Positions 10,203 through 18,595 of a stretch of 64,000 nucleotides of DNA are shown here, piece after piece. How positions within the stretch are numbered: the stretch's first letter is position 1; every line of letters begins with the position of its first letter. The DNA lies in the NCBI RefSeq assembly GCF_026107455.2, contig NZ_JAPCHY010000007.1, forward strand, positions 177,927-241,926, written 5' to 3'. Made by a program: the position numbers and the translations under genes. The notes below the pieces were generated by a model. It saw only the letters and a program-made list of their open reading frames with translations, was not told where the DNA came from and did no database searches. Origin of the DNA: Xanthomonas chitinilytica (GTDB taxonomy: Bacteria; Pseudomonadota; Gammaproteobacteria; Xanthomonadales; Xanthomonadaceae).

Positions 10203-10228
10203 AAAAAAACCCGCGTCAAAACGCGGGC
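10203..10228 (-). terminator. terminator-like hairpin upstream of ndk, oriented towards ndk
   Basis: A 7-bp perfect stem CCCGCGT / ACGCGGG with a CAAA loop is followed, on the minus strand, by seven Ts. In form this is a good Rho-independent terminator, but it lies about 50 bp upstream of ndk and no minus-strand gene precedes it. It may attenuate ndk transcription or stop antisense transcription from under the psrA-like gene. Confidence 0.55.
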
Positions 10229-10336
10229 TTAGCCTGAATTTCAGCTGGCAATTCTATCTCCTCGCCCGGGTCTTGCACAGCACCGGCCTGAATCATGCTG
10301 CACTGCAAAATGAACTATGGACTTGACGGGCCTAAT

Positions 10337-10354
10337 ATCAAACAATCGTTTGAT
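10337..10354. promoter_or_regulatory. PsrA-type operator upstream of the TetR/fad genes
   Basis: The perfect inverted repeat ATCAAAC-AATC-GTTTGAT ends 17 bp before the regulator's ATG. It contains CAAAC-N4-GTTTG, matching the PsrA binding pattern known from Pseudomonas (G/C AAAC N2-4 GTTT G/C). The site probably carries autorepression of the regulator and repression of the downstream beta-oxidation genes, relieved by long-chain fatty acids or acyl-CoA. Confidence 0.75.
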
Positions 10355-10371
10355 TGACTGTCGTCCGCGCA

Positions 10372-11031
10372 ATGGCCAAGCCCACCCATTTCTCCACCAA
10401 GGACCGCATCCTCGGCGCCGCCGAGGAACTGTTCGCCCAGCACGGCTTCGCCGGGACCTCGCTGCGCCAGGTCACCAGCCAGGCGGACGTCAACATCGCC
10501 GCGGTCAACTACCACTTCGGCTCCAAGGAGAATCTGGTCAACGAGGTATTCCGCCGGCGCATGGACGAGATGACCGCCGCCCGCCTGGCCCAGCTGGCCA
10601 CGGCTCAACGCGAGCACCCGGGCGAGCTGCGCCAGGTGCTGGCGGCGTTCGTCGAGCCGGCCCTGGCGATGGCCCAGGACCGCCAGACCGGGGGCGCCTT
10701 CGTGCGGGTGATCGCCCGCGCCTATGCCGAGAAGAACGACAACCTGCGCAAGTTCCTGTCCGACCACTACGGCCACGTGCTGCGCGACTTCGGCAAGGCC
10801 ATCGCCGTCTGCGTGCCGGGCCTGAGCAAGGAAGAGCTGTACTGGCGCCTGGACTTCCTGGCCGGCGCGCTGACCTATGCGATGGCCGACTTCGGCCTGA
10901 TCAAGCGTCCTGCGGATGTCACCGAAGCCGCGCATCGTGCCCATGCGGCACGCGAACTGATCCACTTCGCCGAAGCCGGGTTCCGCGCCAGCGCGACCCA
11001 GGCCGCGGCGATGTCCCTTTCCACCCAGTAG
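10372..11031 (+). CDS. psrA: TetR/AcrR-family fatty-acid regulator, PsrA-like
   Basis: The 219-residue product from ATG 10372 has an N-terminal TetR helix-turn-helix (KDRILGAAEELFAQHGF, then TSLRQVTSQADVNIAAVNYH and FGSKENLV) and a helical ligand-binding domain. Start choice: a TTG at 10354 is in frame but lies inside the operator, so ATG 10372 is preferred. PsrA in pseudomonads and xanthomonads senses long-chain fatty acids and represses fad genes. The adjacent CAAAC-N4-GTTTG palindrome and the downstream beta-oxidation genes strongly support that role. The symbol rests on this context. Confidence 0.82.
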   Translation: MAKPTHFSTKDRILGAAEELFAQHGFAGTSLRQVTSQADVNIAAVNYHFGSKENLVNEVFRRRMDEMTAARLAQLATAQREHPGELRQVLAAFVEPALAMAQDRQTGGAFVRVIARAYAEKNDNLRKFLSDHYGHVLRDFGKAIAVCVPGLSKEELYWRLDFLAGALTYAMADFGLIKRPADVTEAAHRAHAARELIHFAEAGFRASATQAAAMSLSTQ

Positions 11032-11057
11032 TTGCAGACCAACAAAGGCTTATCGAC

Positions 11058-13430
11058 ATGTCCAATTCCCTGCCAGTCCGCCGCGCCGCCGTGCTGGGCG
11101 CCGGCGTCATGGGTGCCCAGATCGCCGCCCATCTGACCAATGCCGGCGTCGACACCGTGCTGTTCGACCTGCCCGCCAAGGAGGGCCCGGCCGATGGCAT
11201 CGTGCTCAAGGCCATCGCCAACCTGGGCAAGCTCAGCCCCGCCCCGCTGGCCAGCAAGTCGCTGGCCGAGGCGATCACCCCGGCCAACTACGAGTCCGGC
11301 CTGGAGCAGCTCAAGGACTGCGACCTGATCATCGAGGCCATCGCCGAACGGATGGACTGGAAGCAGGACCTGTACAAGAAGATCGCCCCGTTCGTGGCCG
11401 ACCACGCCGTGCTGGCCTCCAACACCTCGGGCCTGGGCATCAACAAGCTGGCCGACGTGCTGCCCGAGCAGCTGCGCCACCGCTTCTGCGGCGTGCACTT
11501 CTTCAACCCGCCGCGCTACATGCACCTGGCCGAGCTGATCCCGGCCAGCACCACCGACAAGGCGGTGCTGGAAGGGCTGGAAACCTTCCTGACCACCACC
11601 CTGGGCAAGGGCGTGGTCTATGCCAAGGACACCCCGAACTTCATCGGCAACCGCATCGGCGTGTTCTCGATCCTGTCCACCATCCACCACACCCAGCAGT
11701 TCGGCCTGGGCTTCGACGAAGTGGACGGCCTGACCGGCCCGCTGGTCGGCCGCCCGAAGTCGGCCACCTACCGCACCTCCGACGTGGTCGGCCTGGACAC
11801 CATGGCCCACGTCATCAAGACCATGGCCGACACCCTGCCCAACGACCCGTGGCATGAATTCTTCAAGTCGCCGAAGTGGCTGGAGGCGTTGATCGCCAAG
11901 GGTGCACTGGGCCAGAAGACCGGCGCCGGCATCTTCCGCAAGGTCGGCAAGGACATCGTGGTGCTGGACCTGGAGAAGCAGGACTACCGCCCGGCCGACC
12001 GCAAGGCCGCCGACGAGGTGGTCGAGATCCTGAAGATCAGAAACCCGGCCGAGAAGTTCGCCAGGCTGCGCGAGAGCCAGCACCCGCAGGCGCAGTTCCT
12101 GTGGGCGACCTTCCGCGACCTGTTCCACTACAGCGCCTACCACCTGGCCGACATCGCCGAGACCGCGCGCGACGTCGACCTGGCGATCCGCTGGGGCTAC
12201 GGCTGGTCGCTGGGCCCGTTCGAGACCTGGCAGGCCGCCGGCTGGAAGCAGGTGGCGCAGTGGATCGCCGACGACATCGTCGCCGGCAAGAGCATGAGCA
12301 GCGCGCCGCTGCCGGACTGGGTGTTCGACGGCCGCGACGGCGTGCACGCCGCCGAGGGCAGCTATAGCCCGTCGCGCAATGCCAAGCTGCCGCGTTCGGC
12401 GCTGCCGGTGTACCAGCGCCAGCGCTTCCCCGACCCGCTGCTGGGCGAAACCTTCAGCCCGGGCGAGACCGTGTTCGAGAACGATGGCGTGCGCATGTGG
12501 CACGACGGCGACGGCATCGCCGTGGCCAGCTTCAAGACCAAGATGAACACCGTCTCCGACCAGGTGCTCGACGGCCTGCAGGAAGCCATCACCCGCGCCG
12601 AGAAGGACTTCAAGGGCCTGGTCATCTGGCAGCACAAGGAACCCTTCTCCGCCGGCGCCGACCTGGCCGGCGCGCTGGGCGCGCTGCAGGCCGGCAAGAT
12701 CGCCGAGTTCGAGGCGATGGTCGCCAACTTCCAGCGCACCAGCCAGCGCATCAAGTACGCGCTGGTGCCGGTGGTGGCCGCGGTGCGCGGCCTGGCCCTG
12801 GGCGGCGGCTGCGAGTTCCAGATGCACTCGGCCAAGACCGTGGCCTCGCTGGAAAGCTACATCGGCCTGGTGGAAGCCGGCGTCGGCCTGCTGCCGGCCG
12901 GTGGCGGCCTGAAGGAACTGGCGGTGCGCGCTTCGCAGGCCGCCGGTCCGGGCGGTGATGTGTTCGCCGAGCTGAAGAAGACCTTCGAGACCGTGGCGAT
13001 GGCCAAGGTGTCCAACTCGGCGGTCAACGCCAAGGAGCTGGGCCTGCTGCGCGCGACCGACAAGGTGGTGTTCAACAGCTACGAGGCGCTGTACATCGCC
13101 AAGCAGGAAGTGCAGGCGCTGGCCGAGGGTGGCTACCGTCCGCCGCTGCCGGCACGCCGCATCCAGGTTGCCGGCGACGTCGGCATCGCCACCTTCAAGA
13201 TGATGCTGGTCAACATGCTGGAAGGCCGCTTCATCAGCCCGTACGACTACGAGATCGCCGTGCGTATCGCCACCGTGCTGTGCGGCGGCGAAGTCGACCG
13301 CGGCACGCTGGTCGACGAAGAGTGGCTGCTGACGCTGGAGCGCAAGCACTTCGTCGAGCTGGCCCAGCAGGAAAAGACCCAGGCCCGCATCGCGCACATG
13401 CTCAAGACCGGCAAGCCGCTGCGGAACTGA
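11058..13430 (+). CDS. 3-hydroxyacyl-CoA dehydrogenase/enoyl-CoA hydratase (FadN-type domain order)
   Basis: This bifunctional beta-oxidation enzyme (790 residues) hydrates enoyl-CoA and oxidises the 3-hydroxyacyl-CoA with NAD+. The N-terminus is the NAD-binding dehydrogenase fold (GAGVMG at 14-19, then HFFNPPRYM and an NFIGNRIG dimer-domain motif). The crotonase domain is at the C-terminus (~480-700: PFSAGADL, LALGGGCEFQMH, VEAGVGLLPAGGG). This order is the reverse of E. coli FadB and matches B. subtilis FadN and relatives. The frame is open far upstream, but ATG 11058 (AAAGG about 11 nt before) starts the family N-terminus. It is cotranscribed with the PsrA-like gene (26-bp gap) and fadA. 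Confidence 0.93.
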   Translation: MSNSLPVRRAAVLGAGVMGAQIAAHLTNAGVDTVLFDLPAKEGPADGIVLKAIANLGKLSPAPLASKSLAEAITPANYESGLEQLKDCDLIIEAIAERMDWKQDLYKKIAPFVADHAVLASNTSGLGINKLADVLPEQLRHRFCGVHFFNPPRYMHLAELIPASTTDKAVLEGLETFLTTTLGKGVVYAKDTPNFIGNRIGVFSILSTIHHTQQFGLGFDEVDGLTGPLVGRPKSATYRTSDVVGLDTMAHVIKTMADTLPNDPWHEFFKSPKWLEALIAKGALGQKTGAGIFRKVGKDIVVLDLEKQDYRPADRKAADEVVEILKIRNPAEKFARLRESQHPQAQFLWATFRDLFHYSAYHLADIAETARDVDLAIRWGYGWSLGPFETWQAAGWKQVAQWIADDIVAGKSMSSAPLPDWVFDGRDGVHAAEGSYSPSRNAKLPRSALPVYQRQRFPDPLLGETFSPGETVFENDGVRMWHDGDGIAVASFKTKMNTVSDQVLDGLQEAITRAEKDFKGLVIWQHKEPFSAGADLAGALGALQAGKIAEFEAMVANFQRTSQRIKYALVPVVAAVRGLALGGGCEFQMHSAKTVASLESYIGLVEAGVGLLPAGGGLKELAVRASQAAGPGGDVFAELKKTFETVAMAKVSNSAVNAKELGLLRATDKVVFNSYEALYIAKQEVQALAEGGYRPPLPARRIQVAGDVGIATFKMMLVNMLEGRFISPYDYEIAVRIATVLCGGEVDRGTLVDEEWLLTLERKHFVELAQQEKTQARIAHMLKTGKPLRN

Positions 13431-13506
13431 GTGGGCGTCGGCGCGGCGGCAACCTGCCGTCCGCACCCGCTTCTCACGCTCACAACACTTTCAAGAGATC
13501 ACAGCA

Positions 13507-14715
13507 ATGACCAAGCAAATCCAGGACGCCTACATCGTCGCCGCCACCCGCACCCCGGTGGGCAAGGCGCCCAAGGGCATGTTCCGCAACACCCGTCCCG
13601 ACGACATGCTCGCCCACGTGCTCAAGTCCGTGGTCGCGCAGGCGCCGGGCATCGACGTCAACCGCATCGACGACGCCATCATCGGCTGCGCCATGCCCGA
13701 AGCCGAGCAAGGCATGAACGTGGCGCGCATCGGCGTGCTGCTGGCCGGCCTGCCGGACACCATCGCTGCGCAGACGGTCAACCGCTTCTGTTCCTCGGGC
13801 CTGCAGGCCGTGGCCATGGCCGCCGACCAGATCCGCCTGGGCAACGCCGACCTGATGCTGGCCGGCGGCACCGAGTCGATGTCGATGGTGCCGATGATGG
13901 GCAACAAGATCGCCATGGCGCCGAGCGTGTTCGACAACGACCATGTCGCCATCGCCTACGGCATGGGCATCACCGCCGAGAAGGTGGCCGAGGAATGGAA
14001 GGTCTCGCGCGAGGAGCAGGACGCCTTCGCCCTGGCCTCGCACCAGAAGGCCATTGCCGCGATCCAGGCCGGCGAGTTCAAGGACGAGATCAGCCCCTAC
14101 GAGATCGTCTCTCACCTGCCCGACCTGGCCGATGGCAAGCGCATCATCACCCGCAACAAGCTGGCCGACACCGACGAAGGCCCGCGCCCGGACTCCTCGG
14201 CCGAGGGTCTGGCCAAGCTGCGTCCGGTGTTCCGCAACGGCCAGTTCGGCGGCACCGTCACCGCCGGCAACTCCTCGCAGATGAGCGACGGCGCCGGCGC
14301 GGTGCTGCTGGCCTCCGAGCAGGCGGTCAAGGACTACGGCCTGAAGCCGCTGGCGCGCTTCGTCAGCTTCTCCGTGGCCGGCGTGCGCCCGGAAGTGATG
14401 GGCATCGGCCCGATCGCAGCGATCCCGAAGGCGCTCAAGCAGGCCGGCCTGACGCAGGACCAGCTGGACTGGATCGAGCTCAACGAAGCCTTCGCCGCAC
14501 AGTCGCTGGCGGTGATCCGCGATTGCGGCCTGGACCCGTCCAAGGTCAACCCGCTGGGCGGCGCCATCGCCCTGGGCCATCCGCTGGGCGCCACCGGCGC
14601 GATCCGTACCGCGACCCTGCTGCACGGCCTGCGCCGTCGCCAGCAGAAGTACGGCATGGTCACCATGTGCATCGGCACCGGCATGGGCGCGGCCGGCGTG
14701 TTCGAGGCGCTCTGA
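13507..14715 (+). CDS. fadA: acetyl-CoA C-acyltransferase (3-ketoacyl-CoA thiolase)
   Basis: This thiolase cleaves 3-ketoacyl-CoA with CoA in the last step of each beta-oxidation cycle. The nucleophilic Cys95 is in NRFCSSGLQAVA; the C-terminal motifs NPLGGAIALGHPLGATG (catalytic His) and CIGTGMGAA (second catalytic Cys) are intact. The 402 residues are the usual length. It is 76 bp downstream of the FadN-type gene on the same strand and ends just before a strong terminator, so psrA-like/fadN-type/fadA form one transcription unit. Confidence 0.95.
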   Translation: MTKQIQDAYIVAATRTPVGKAPKGMFRNTRPDDMLAHVLKSVVAQAPGIDVNRIDDAIIGCAMPEAEQGMNVARIGVLLAGLPDTIAAQTVNRFCSSGLQAVAMAADQIRLGNADLMLAGGTESMSMVPMMGNKIAMAPSVFDNDHVAIAYGMGITAEKVAEEWKVSREEQDAFALASHQKAIAAIQAGEFKDEISPYEIVSHLPDLADGKRIITRNKLADTDEGPRPDSSAEGLAKLRPVFRNGQFGGTVTAGNSSQMSDGAGAVLLASEQAVKDYGLKPLARFVSFSVAGVRPEVMGIGPIAAIPKALKQAGLTQDQLDWIELNEAFAAQSLAVIRDCGLDPSKVNPLGGAIALGHPLGATGAIRTATLLHGLRRRQQKYGMVTMCIGTGMGAAGVFEAL

Positions 14716-14735
14716 TCCGACTCGCCGTGTTGCAA

Positions 14736-14769
14736 GCGAAAAGGGCAGCCTCGCGGCTGCCCTTTTCGC
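14736..14769. terminator. bidirectional Rho-independent terminator between fadA and galU
   Basis: A 15-bp perfect stem (GCGAAAAGGGCAGCC and its complement) closes a TCGC loop. AAAA in one arm and TTTT in the other let it serve both convergent transcripts, fadA on the plus strand and galU on the minus strand. Confidence 0.9.
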
Positions 14770-14808
14770 GTCCGGCGCCCCGGATGGGCACCGGCAATAC
14801 ATGCCACC

Positions 14809-15687
14809 CTACTCGGCCAGTACCTTCCGCATCATCTCGCGCGCCGGTGCGGCCAGCTTCTCGTTTTCCAATGCAAAGCGGATGGTGGCCTCGACCAGGC
14901 CCAGGTGGGTACCGCAATCGAAACGGGTACCCTCGAAGCGATAGGCATCCACCGGTTCGCTTTCGAGCAAACGGGCGATGGCATCGGTCAGCTGGATTTC
15001 ACCGCCCGCACCAGTACCGGTCGCCTCCAGCAGTTCGAAGATCTTCGGGCTCAGCACGTAGCGGCCGACCACGGCCAGATCGCTGGGGGCATCCTCCGGC
15101 TTCGGCTTCTCGACGATCTGGGTGATATGGCCCTTGCGCCCGTCGAACTTGTCGGTGGCGACGATCCCATAGCTGCCCGTCTTCTCGTGCGGCACGTCCT
15201 CCACCGCGATGACGCTGGCCCCGCTGGCTTCATTGAGGTCGGCCATCTGCTTGAGCGCACCCGTACCACGGTTCCAGATCAGATCGTCCGGCAGCAGTAC
15301 CGCGAAGGGTTCATCGCCCACGATGGGCTTGGCGCACAGCACCGCGTGGCCCAGGCCCAAGGCCTCGGTCTGGGTCACGAACACCGCACGCACGCCCTCG
15401 GGCAACACGTGGCGGATTTGCTCCAACTGCTCCCGCTTGCCCGCGCGCTCGAGTTTCTGCTCGAGCTCGTAGGCCTTGTCGAAATAATCCGCCACCGCAT
15501 GCTTGTAGCGGTTGGTGATGAAGATCAGCGTGTCGCAACCGGCTTCGATGGCCTCGTCGACCGCATACTGGATCAATGGCCGATCGATGATCGGCAGCAT
15601 TTCCTTCGGCACCGTCTTGGTGGCGGGCAGGAACCGTGTGCCCAGTCCTGCGACCGGGAATACCGCCTTGCGAATACGTGTACGCAT
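14809..15687 (-). CDS. galU: UTP--glucose-1-phosphate uridylyltransferase
   Basis: GalU makes UDP-glucose, precursor for LPS core, exopolysaccharide and UDP-glucuronate. The nucleotidyltransferase signature FPVAGLGTRFLPATKTVPKE is at the N-terminus, with the substrate-binding EKP motif (QIVEKPKPEDAPS) further on. The product is 292 residues from ATG 15687 (MRTRIRK); an in-frame TTG one codon upstream is unlikely. The start overlaps the stop of the preceding NDP-sugar dehydratase by 1 nt, so it is the last gene of a surface-polysaccharide run. Confidence 0.97.
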   Translation of the reverse strand: MRTRIRKAVFPVAGLGTRFLPATKTVPKEMLPIIDRPLIQYAVDEAIEAGCDTLIFITNRYKHAVADYFDKAYELEQKLERAGKREQLEQIRHVLPEGVRAVFVTQTEALGLGHAVLCAKPIVGDEPFAVLLPDDLIWNRGTGALKQMADLNEASGASVIAVEDVPHEKTGSYGIVATDKFDGRKGHITQIVEKPKPEDAPSDLAVVGRYVLSPKIFELLEATGTGAGGEIQLTDAIARLLESEPVDAYRFEGTRFDCGTHLGLVEATIRFALENEKLAAPAREMMRKVLAE

Positions 15688-17594
15688 CAAAACCTTTTGG
15701 CCTCACGTGCTGGGAAAGGCACAACGGTAGCAGAGCGGAAGTTATCGTCCTGTACTACGGGCAGGAACTCCGGCATCGTCGCGAACAGGATGGATCTGAT
15801 GGCCTCGTTGTCATAGGCGGCCACCGCTTCGCGCAGCTTCGGGATATTCGACAGTACCTGCTCGCGCGAGAAGGTGCGGACGCCCGCCTCCAGGATCTTG
15901 GGATGGGAGGTGGCGCGGTAGTCCTCGTCCGAATAGAACAAGGTCTCGTGCAGTTTTTCGCCCGGCCGCAAACCGGTATAGATGATGGCGATGTCGCGCC
16001 CGGGCTGCTTGCCCGCGAGCCGGATCATCTGCTCGGCCAGCACCCGGATCGGCACCGGCTCGCCCATGTCCAGGGTGTAGATGGCACCGCGAGATGCGGA
16101 AGCTGCCGCCTGGAGGATGAGCTGGCAGGCTTCCGGGATCGTCATGAAGAAACGGCTGACTTCCGGATCGGTCACGGTCACCGGCCCGCCACGGCGTATC
16201 TGCTCGCGGAACAGCGGTACGACGCTGCCCGCGGAATCCAGCACATTGCCGAAGCGGACCGTCACGAAGCGGGTACTCGCCGTCTTCTGGTCGAGGCTCT
16301 GGCAGATCATTTCCGCATAGCGCTTGCTCGCGCCCAGGGCATTTGCCGGTTCCACCGCCTTGTCGGTCGAGATGAAGACAAAACTGTCGACGCCGGCCTC
16401 GGAACACGCGCGGGCCACGTTCTCGGTCGCCAGGATGTTGTTGCGCACCGCTTCGCGCAGCTGCCCCTCCAGCAACGGGACCTGCTTGTAGGCGGCGGCA
16501 TGGAACACCGCGTCCGGCTGCGCAGAGGTCAACACATGCCGGATGACGGCCGGATCGCCGCAATCGCCGAGTACGCAATCGACCTGCAGGTCAGGGAAAC
16601 CGCGCTGCAACTCCCCATGGATCTTCAGGATCGACAGTTCGCTGATCTCCAGCAGCACGATCCGTCCCGCGCCATGCCGTGCACATTGCCGGCACAGTTC
16701 GGAGCCGATCGACCCCCCCGCCCCGGTGATCAATACTGTCCTGCCGCCCAGCCAGCCGCGGATCAGACTCCAGTCCGGCATGACCGGCTTGCGCCCAAGC
16801 AGATCCTCGATGGCGACCTCCTTGAGTTCGCCCGGCAGGGAATACCCTTCGAGAATGTCGTGCAGCTTGGGCACGGTCCGGAATGGAATGCCCGTGCTTT
16901 CGCAGATCGCGACCACCCGCTGCATGCCGGTCGCATCCAGCGTGGGGATGGCGATCACCAGCAGCTTGGCCGCAGTCTCCCGCGCCACGATCACAGCATC
17001 GTCCAGGGAGCCCAGAATCGGCAATCCCTGCAGCTTGGCGCCGTGCAGATGCGGCGCGTCGTCCAGCAATCCGACCGGCTGGTAATGCCCCAGGCGCCGC
17101 AGGTCGCGCACCAGCGCCTCTGCCGCATGTCCCGCCCCCAGGATCAGTACCCGTTGCGCCCCGGCATCGGACTGTTGCGCCTGGTAGTCCTTCCATGCCC
17201 GATAAAGCAGCCGGGGCGCTCCCAGCAATGCCGACAGCGCAAACGGGTACATCACCAGCACCGAAAGCGGTACCCCATCGAAACGCTTGTAGGCCAGGGC
17301 AATCATGATTGCCACCAGGCCGATGAAACTGGCCTTGAAGATATTCATCAAGTCCGCGACGCTGGCAAAACGCCAAAGCCCGCGGTACAGGCCGACGCGC
17401 CAGAACACTACCGCCTGGAATCCCAGCACAATCAGGGTATCGACGTTCCACAATGGCAGCGCCGGCGCATCCGGCAACAACGAATAGCGTCCTGCATGCA
17501 GCAATTGCCAGCAGGCCCACACCATGAAGAGGTCATGGGTGATGATCGCGGCCCGCGGCATCAAACCGGTAAAACGTTCCCGCCAAGACATCAT
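15687..17594 (-). CDS. membrane-bound NDP-sugar 4,6-dehydratase (CapD/WbpM family)
   Basis: About four N-terminal transmembrane helices and a CoA-binding-like Rossmann segment (RVLILGAGHAAEAL) precede an extended SDR domain (VLITGAGGSIGSELCRQ). The 635 residues match long-form WbpM/CapD/FlmA enzymes that convert UDP-GlcNAc to the 4-keto-6-deoxy sugar, start of many O-antigen and capsule sugars. The active-site region reads STDKAVEPANALGASKRYAE: Asp-Lys and the SDR Lys are kept, but the usual YxxxK tyrosine is not aromatic, as in WbpM. The ATG at 17594 overlaps the upstream transferase stop by 4 nt (ATGA). Confidence 0.9.
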   Translation of the reverse strand: MMSWRERFTGLMPRAAIITHDLFMVWACWQLLHAGRYSLLPDAPALPLWNVDTLIVLGFQAVVFWRVGLYRGLWRFASVADLMNIFKASFIGLVAIMIALAYKRFDGVPLSVLVMYPFALSALLGAPRLLYRAWKDYQAQQSDAGAQRVLILGAGHAAEALVRDLRRLGHYQPVGLLDDAPHLHGAKLQGLPILGSLDDAVIVARETAAKLLVIAIPTLDATGMQRVVAICESTGIPFRTVPKLHDILEGYSLPGELKEVAIEDLLGRKPVMPDWSLIRGWLGGRTVLITGAGGSIGSELCRQCARHGAGRIVLLEISELSILKIHGELQRGFPDLQVDCVLGDCGDPAVIRHVLTSAQPDAVFHAAAYKQVPLLEGQLREAVRNNILATENVARACSEAGVDSFVFISTDKAVEPANALGASKRYAEMICQSLDQKTASTRFVTVRFGNVLDSAGSVVPLFREQIRRGGPVTVTDPEVSRFFMTIPEACQLILQAAASASRGAIYTLDMGEPVPIRVLAEQMIRLAGKQPGRDIAIIYTGLRPGEKLHETLFYSDEDYRATSHPKILEAGVRTFSREQVLSNIPKLREAVAAYDNEAIRSILFATMPEFLPVVQDDNFRSATVVPFPAREAKRF

Positions 17595-18595
17595 GAATCC
17601 AGTCCTTTTTTTTCAGCTTCCCTGCGCAGGAGCAACCAGAGGCTGATCGAACAAACCAGCCATGCAATAACCACGACCGCCGCAGCCGTCCCCTGAATCG
17701 ACTGCGATATGCATATTATCGTGAACAGTGTAATACCCAACGCCGTGTGAACCGAATACGCAAACGTCACCGAAACATGGCTGGTTCCGCGTTTGACCAG
17801 ACGCTGGTAGAGATGCTGGTTGTGCGCCTCCATCCACCGCTCGCCGGCAAGCATGCGCGAAACCAATGTGAAGCCTGCGTCCACGAGAAATGCTGTCAGC
17901 GGCAACAGCAGTACCAGCCAATTCTGGTCCGTTGCAACCGTCGCCAGGCACACAAGTGCGGCAATGGCGAAGCCGAGCGCCCCGCTTCCCACGTCGCCCA
18001 GGAAAATAAGCGCCCGGGGGAAATTGAAGGGCAGGAAGCCGAGGCTGGCGGCAGCCAACAGCCAGCCCGCCAGGGACAGCGGACCAGGCAACACCAGTGC
18101 CATCGCCGCTCCGACGAGAATCGCCTGGGATGCGGCCAACCCGTTGATCCCATCCATGAAGTTCCAGATGTTGATCAGCGATGCGGTGAACGCCAGCGCC
18201 AGCAGCGCGTGCCAGACATTCCCGGTCGCGTGCCATACCAGGCCCGCCAGCATGGCCGCGGCGAGCACATGTACGAGCAGCCGGGTCCACGCCGGCAGTG
18301 GCCGGTGGTCGTCCCACCAGCCGATGCCCGCGACCATCGCCAACCCAATGGCGAAGGTCACCAGGTACAGGGCCTGGGGGGGCCAGGAAAGTGCCGCCAG
18401 CAGGCTGCCCGCCAGCAGGACGACGACGATCGCGATCCCGCCGCCCCGGGGGGTCGCCGTCCGGTGGCTGCGGCGCTCTCCCGGCTGGTCGAGCAGATTG
18501 CGACGCAGCGCGTAGCGCCGCGCCCACCAGGTCATGCCGGCCGATGCCGCGACGGCGGCCATGAACGCCGTTGTCCCTGGAACCTCGCCCAGCAC
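17591..18595 (-). CDS. WecA-like undecaprenyl-phosphate sugar-1-phosphate transferase (glycosyltransferase family 4)
   Basis: This polytopic membrane enzyme (about 10 helices) attaches a sugar-1-phosphate, probably HexNAc-1-P, to undecaprenyl phosphate and so starts O-antigen or other glycan assembly. Family motifs are present: GWWDDHRPLP, NIWNFMDGINGLAAS, FLGDVGSGALG and the cytoplasmic HNQHLYQRL loop. The reading frame extends to 18688 inside lapB. I prefer GTG 18595, whose G overlaps the lapB TAG and leaves a complete TM1; ATG 18562 is the alternative but cuts TM1 short. The next gene, a 4,6-dehydratase, overlaps by 4 nt. Confidence 0.88.
   Translation of the reverse strand: MLGEVPGTTAFMAAVAASAGMTWWARRYALRRNLLDQPGERRSHRTATPRGGGIAIVVVLLAGSLLAALSWPPQALYLVTFAIGLAMVAGIGWWDDHRPLPAWTRLLVHVLAAAMLAGLVWHATGNVWHALLALAFTASLINIWNFMDGINGLAASQAILVGAAMALVLPGPLSLAGWLLAAASLGFLPFNFPRALIFLGDVGSGALGFAIAALVCLATVATDQNWLVLLLPLTAFLVDAGFTLVSRMLAGERWMEAHNQHLYQRLVKRGTSHVSVTFAYSVHTALGITLFTIICISQSIQGTAAAVVVIAWLVCSISLWLLLRREAEKKGLDS

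Noticed and set aside
10875..13466. Minus-strand open frame of 863 codons opposite the FadN-type gene
   Set aside because: Composition and lack of motifs mark it as a shadow; the plus strand has full enzymatic signatures.
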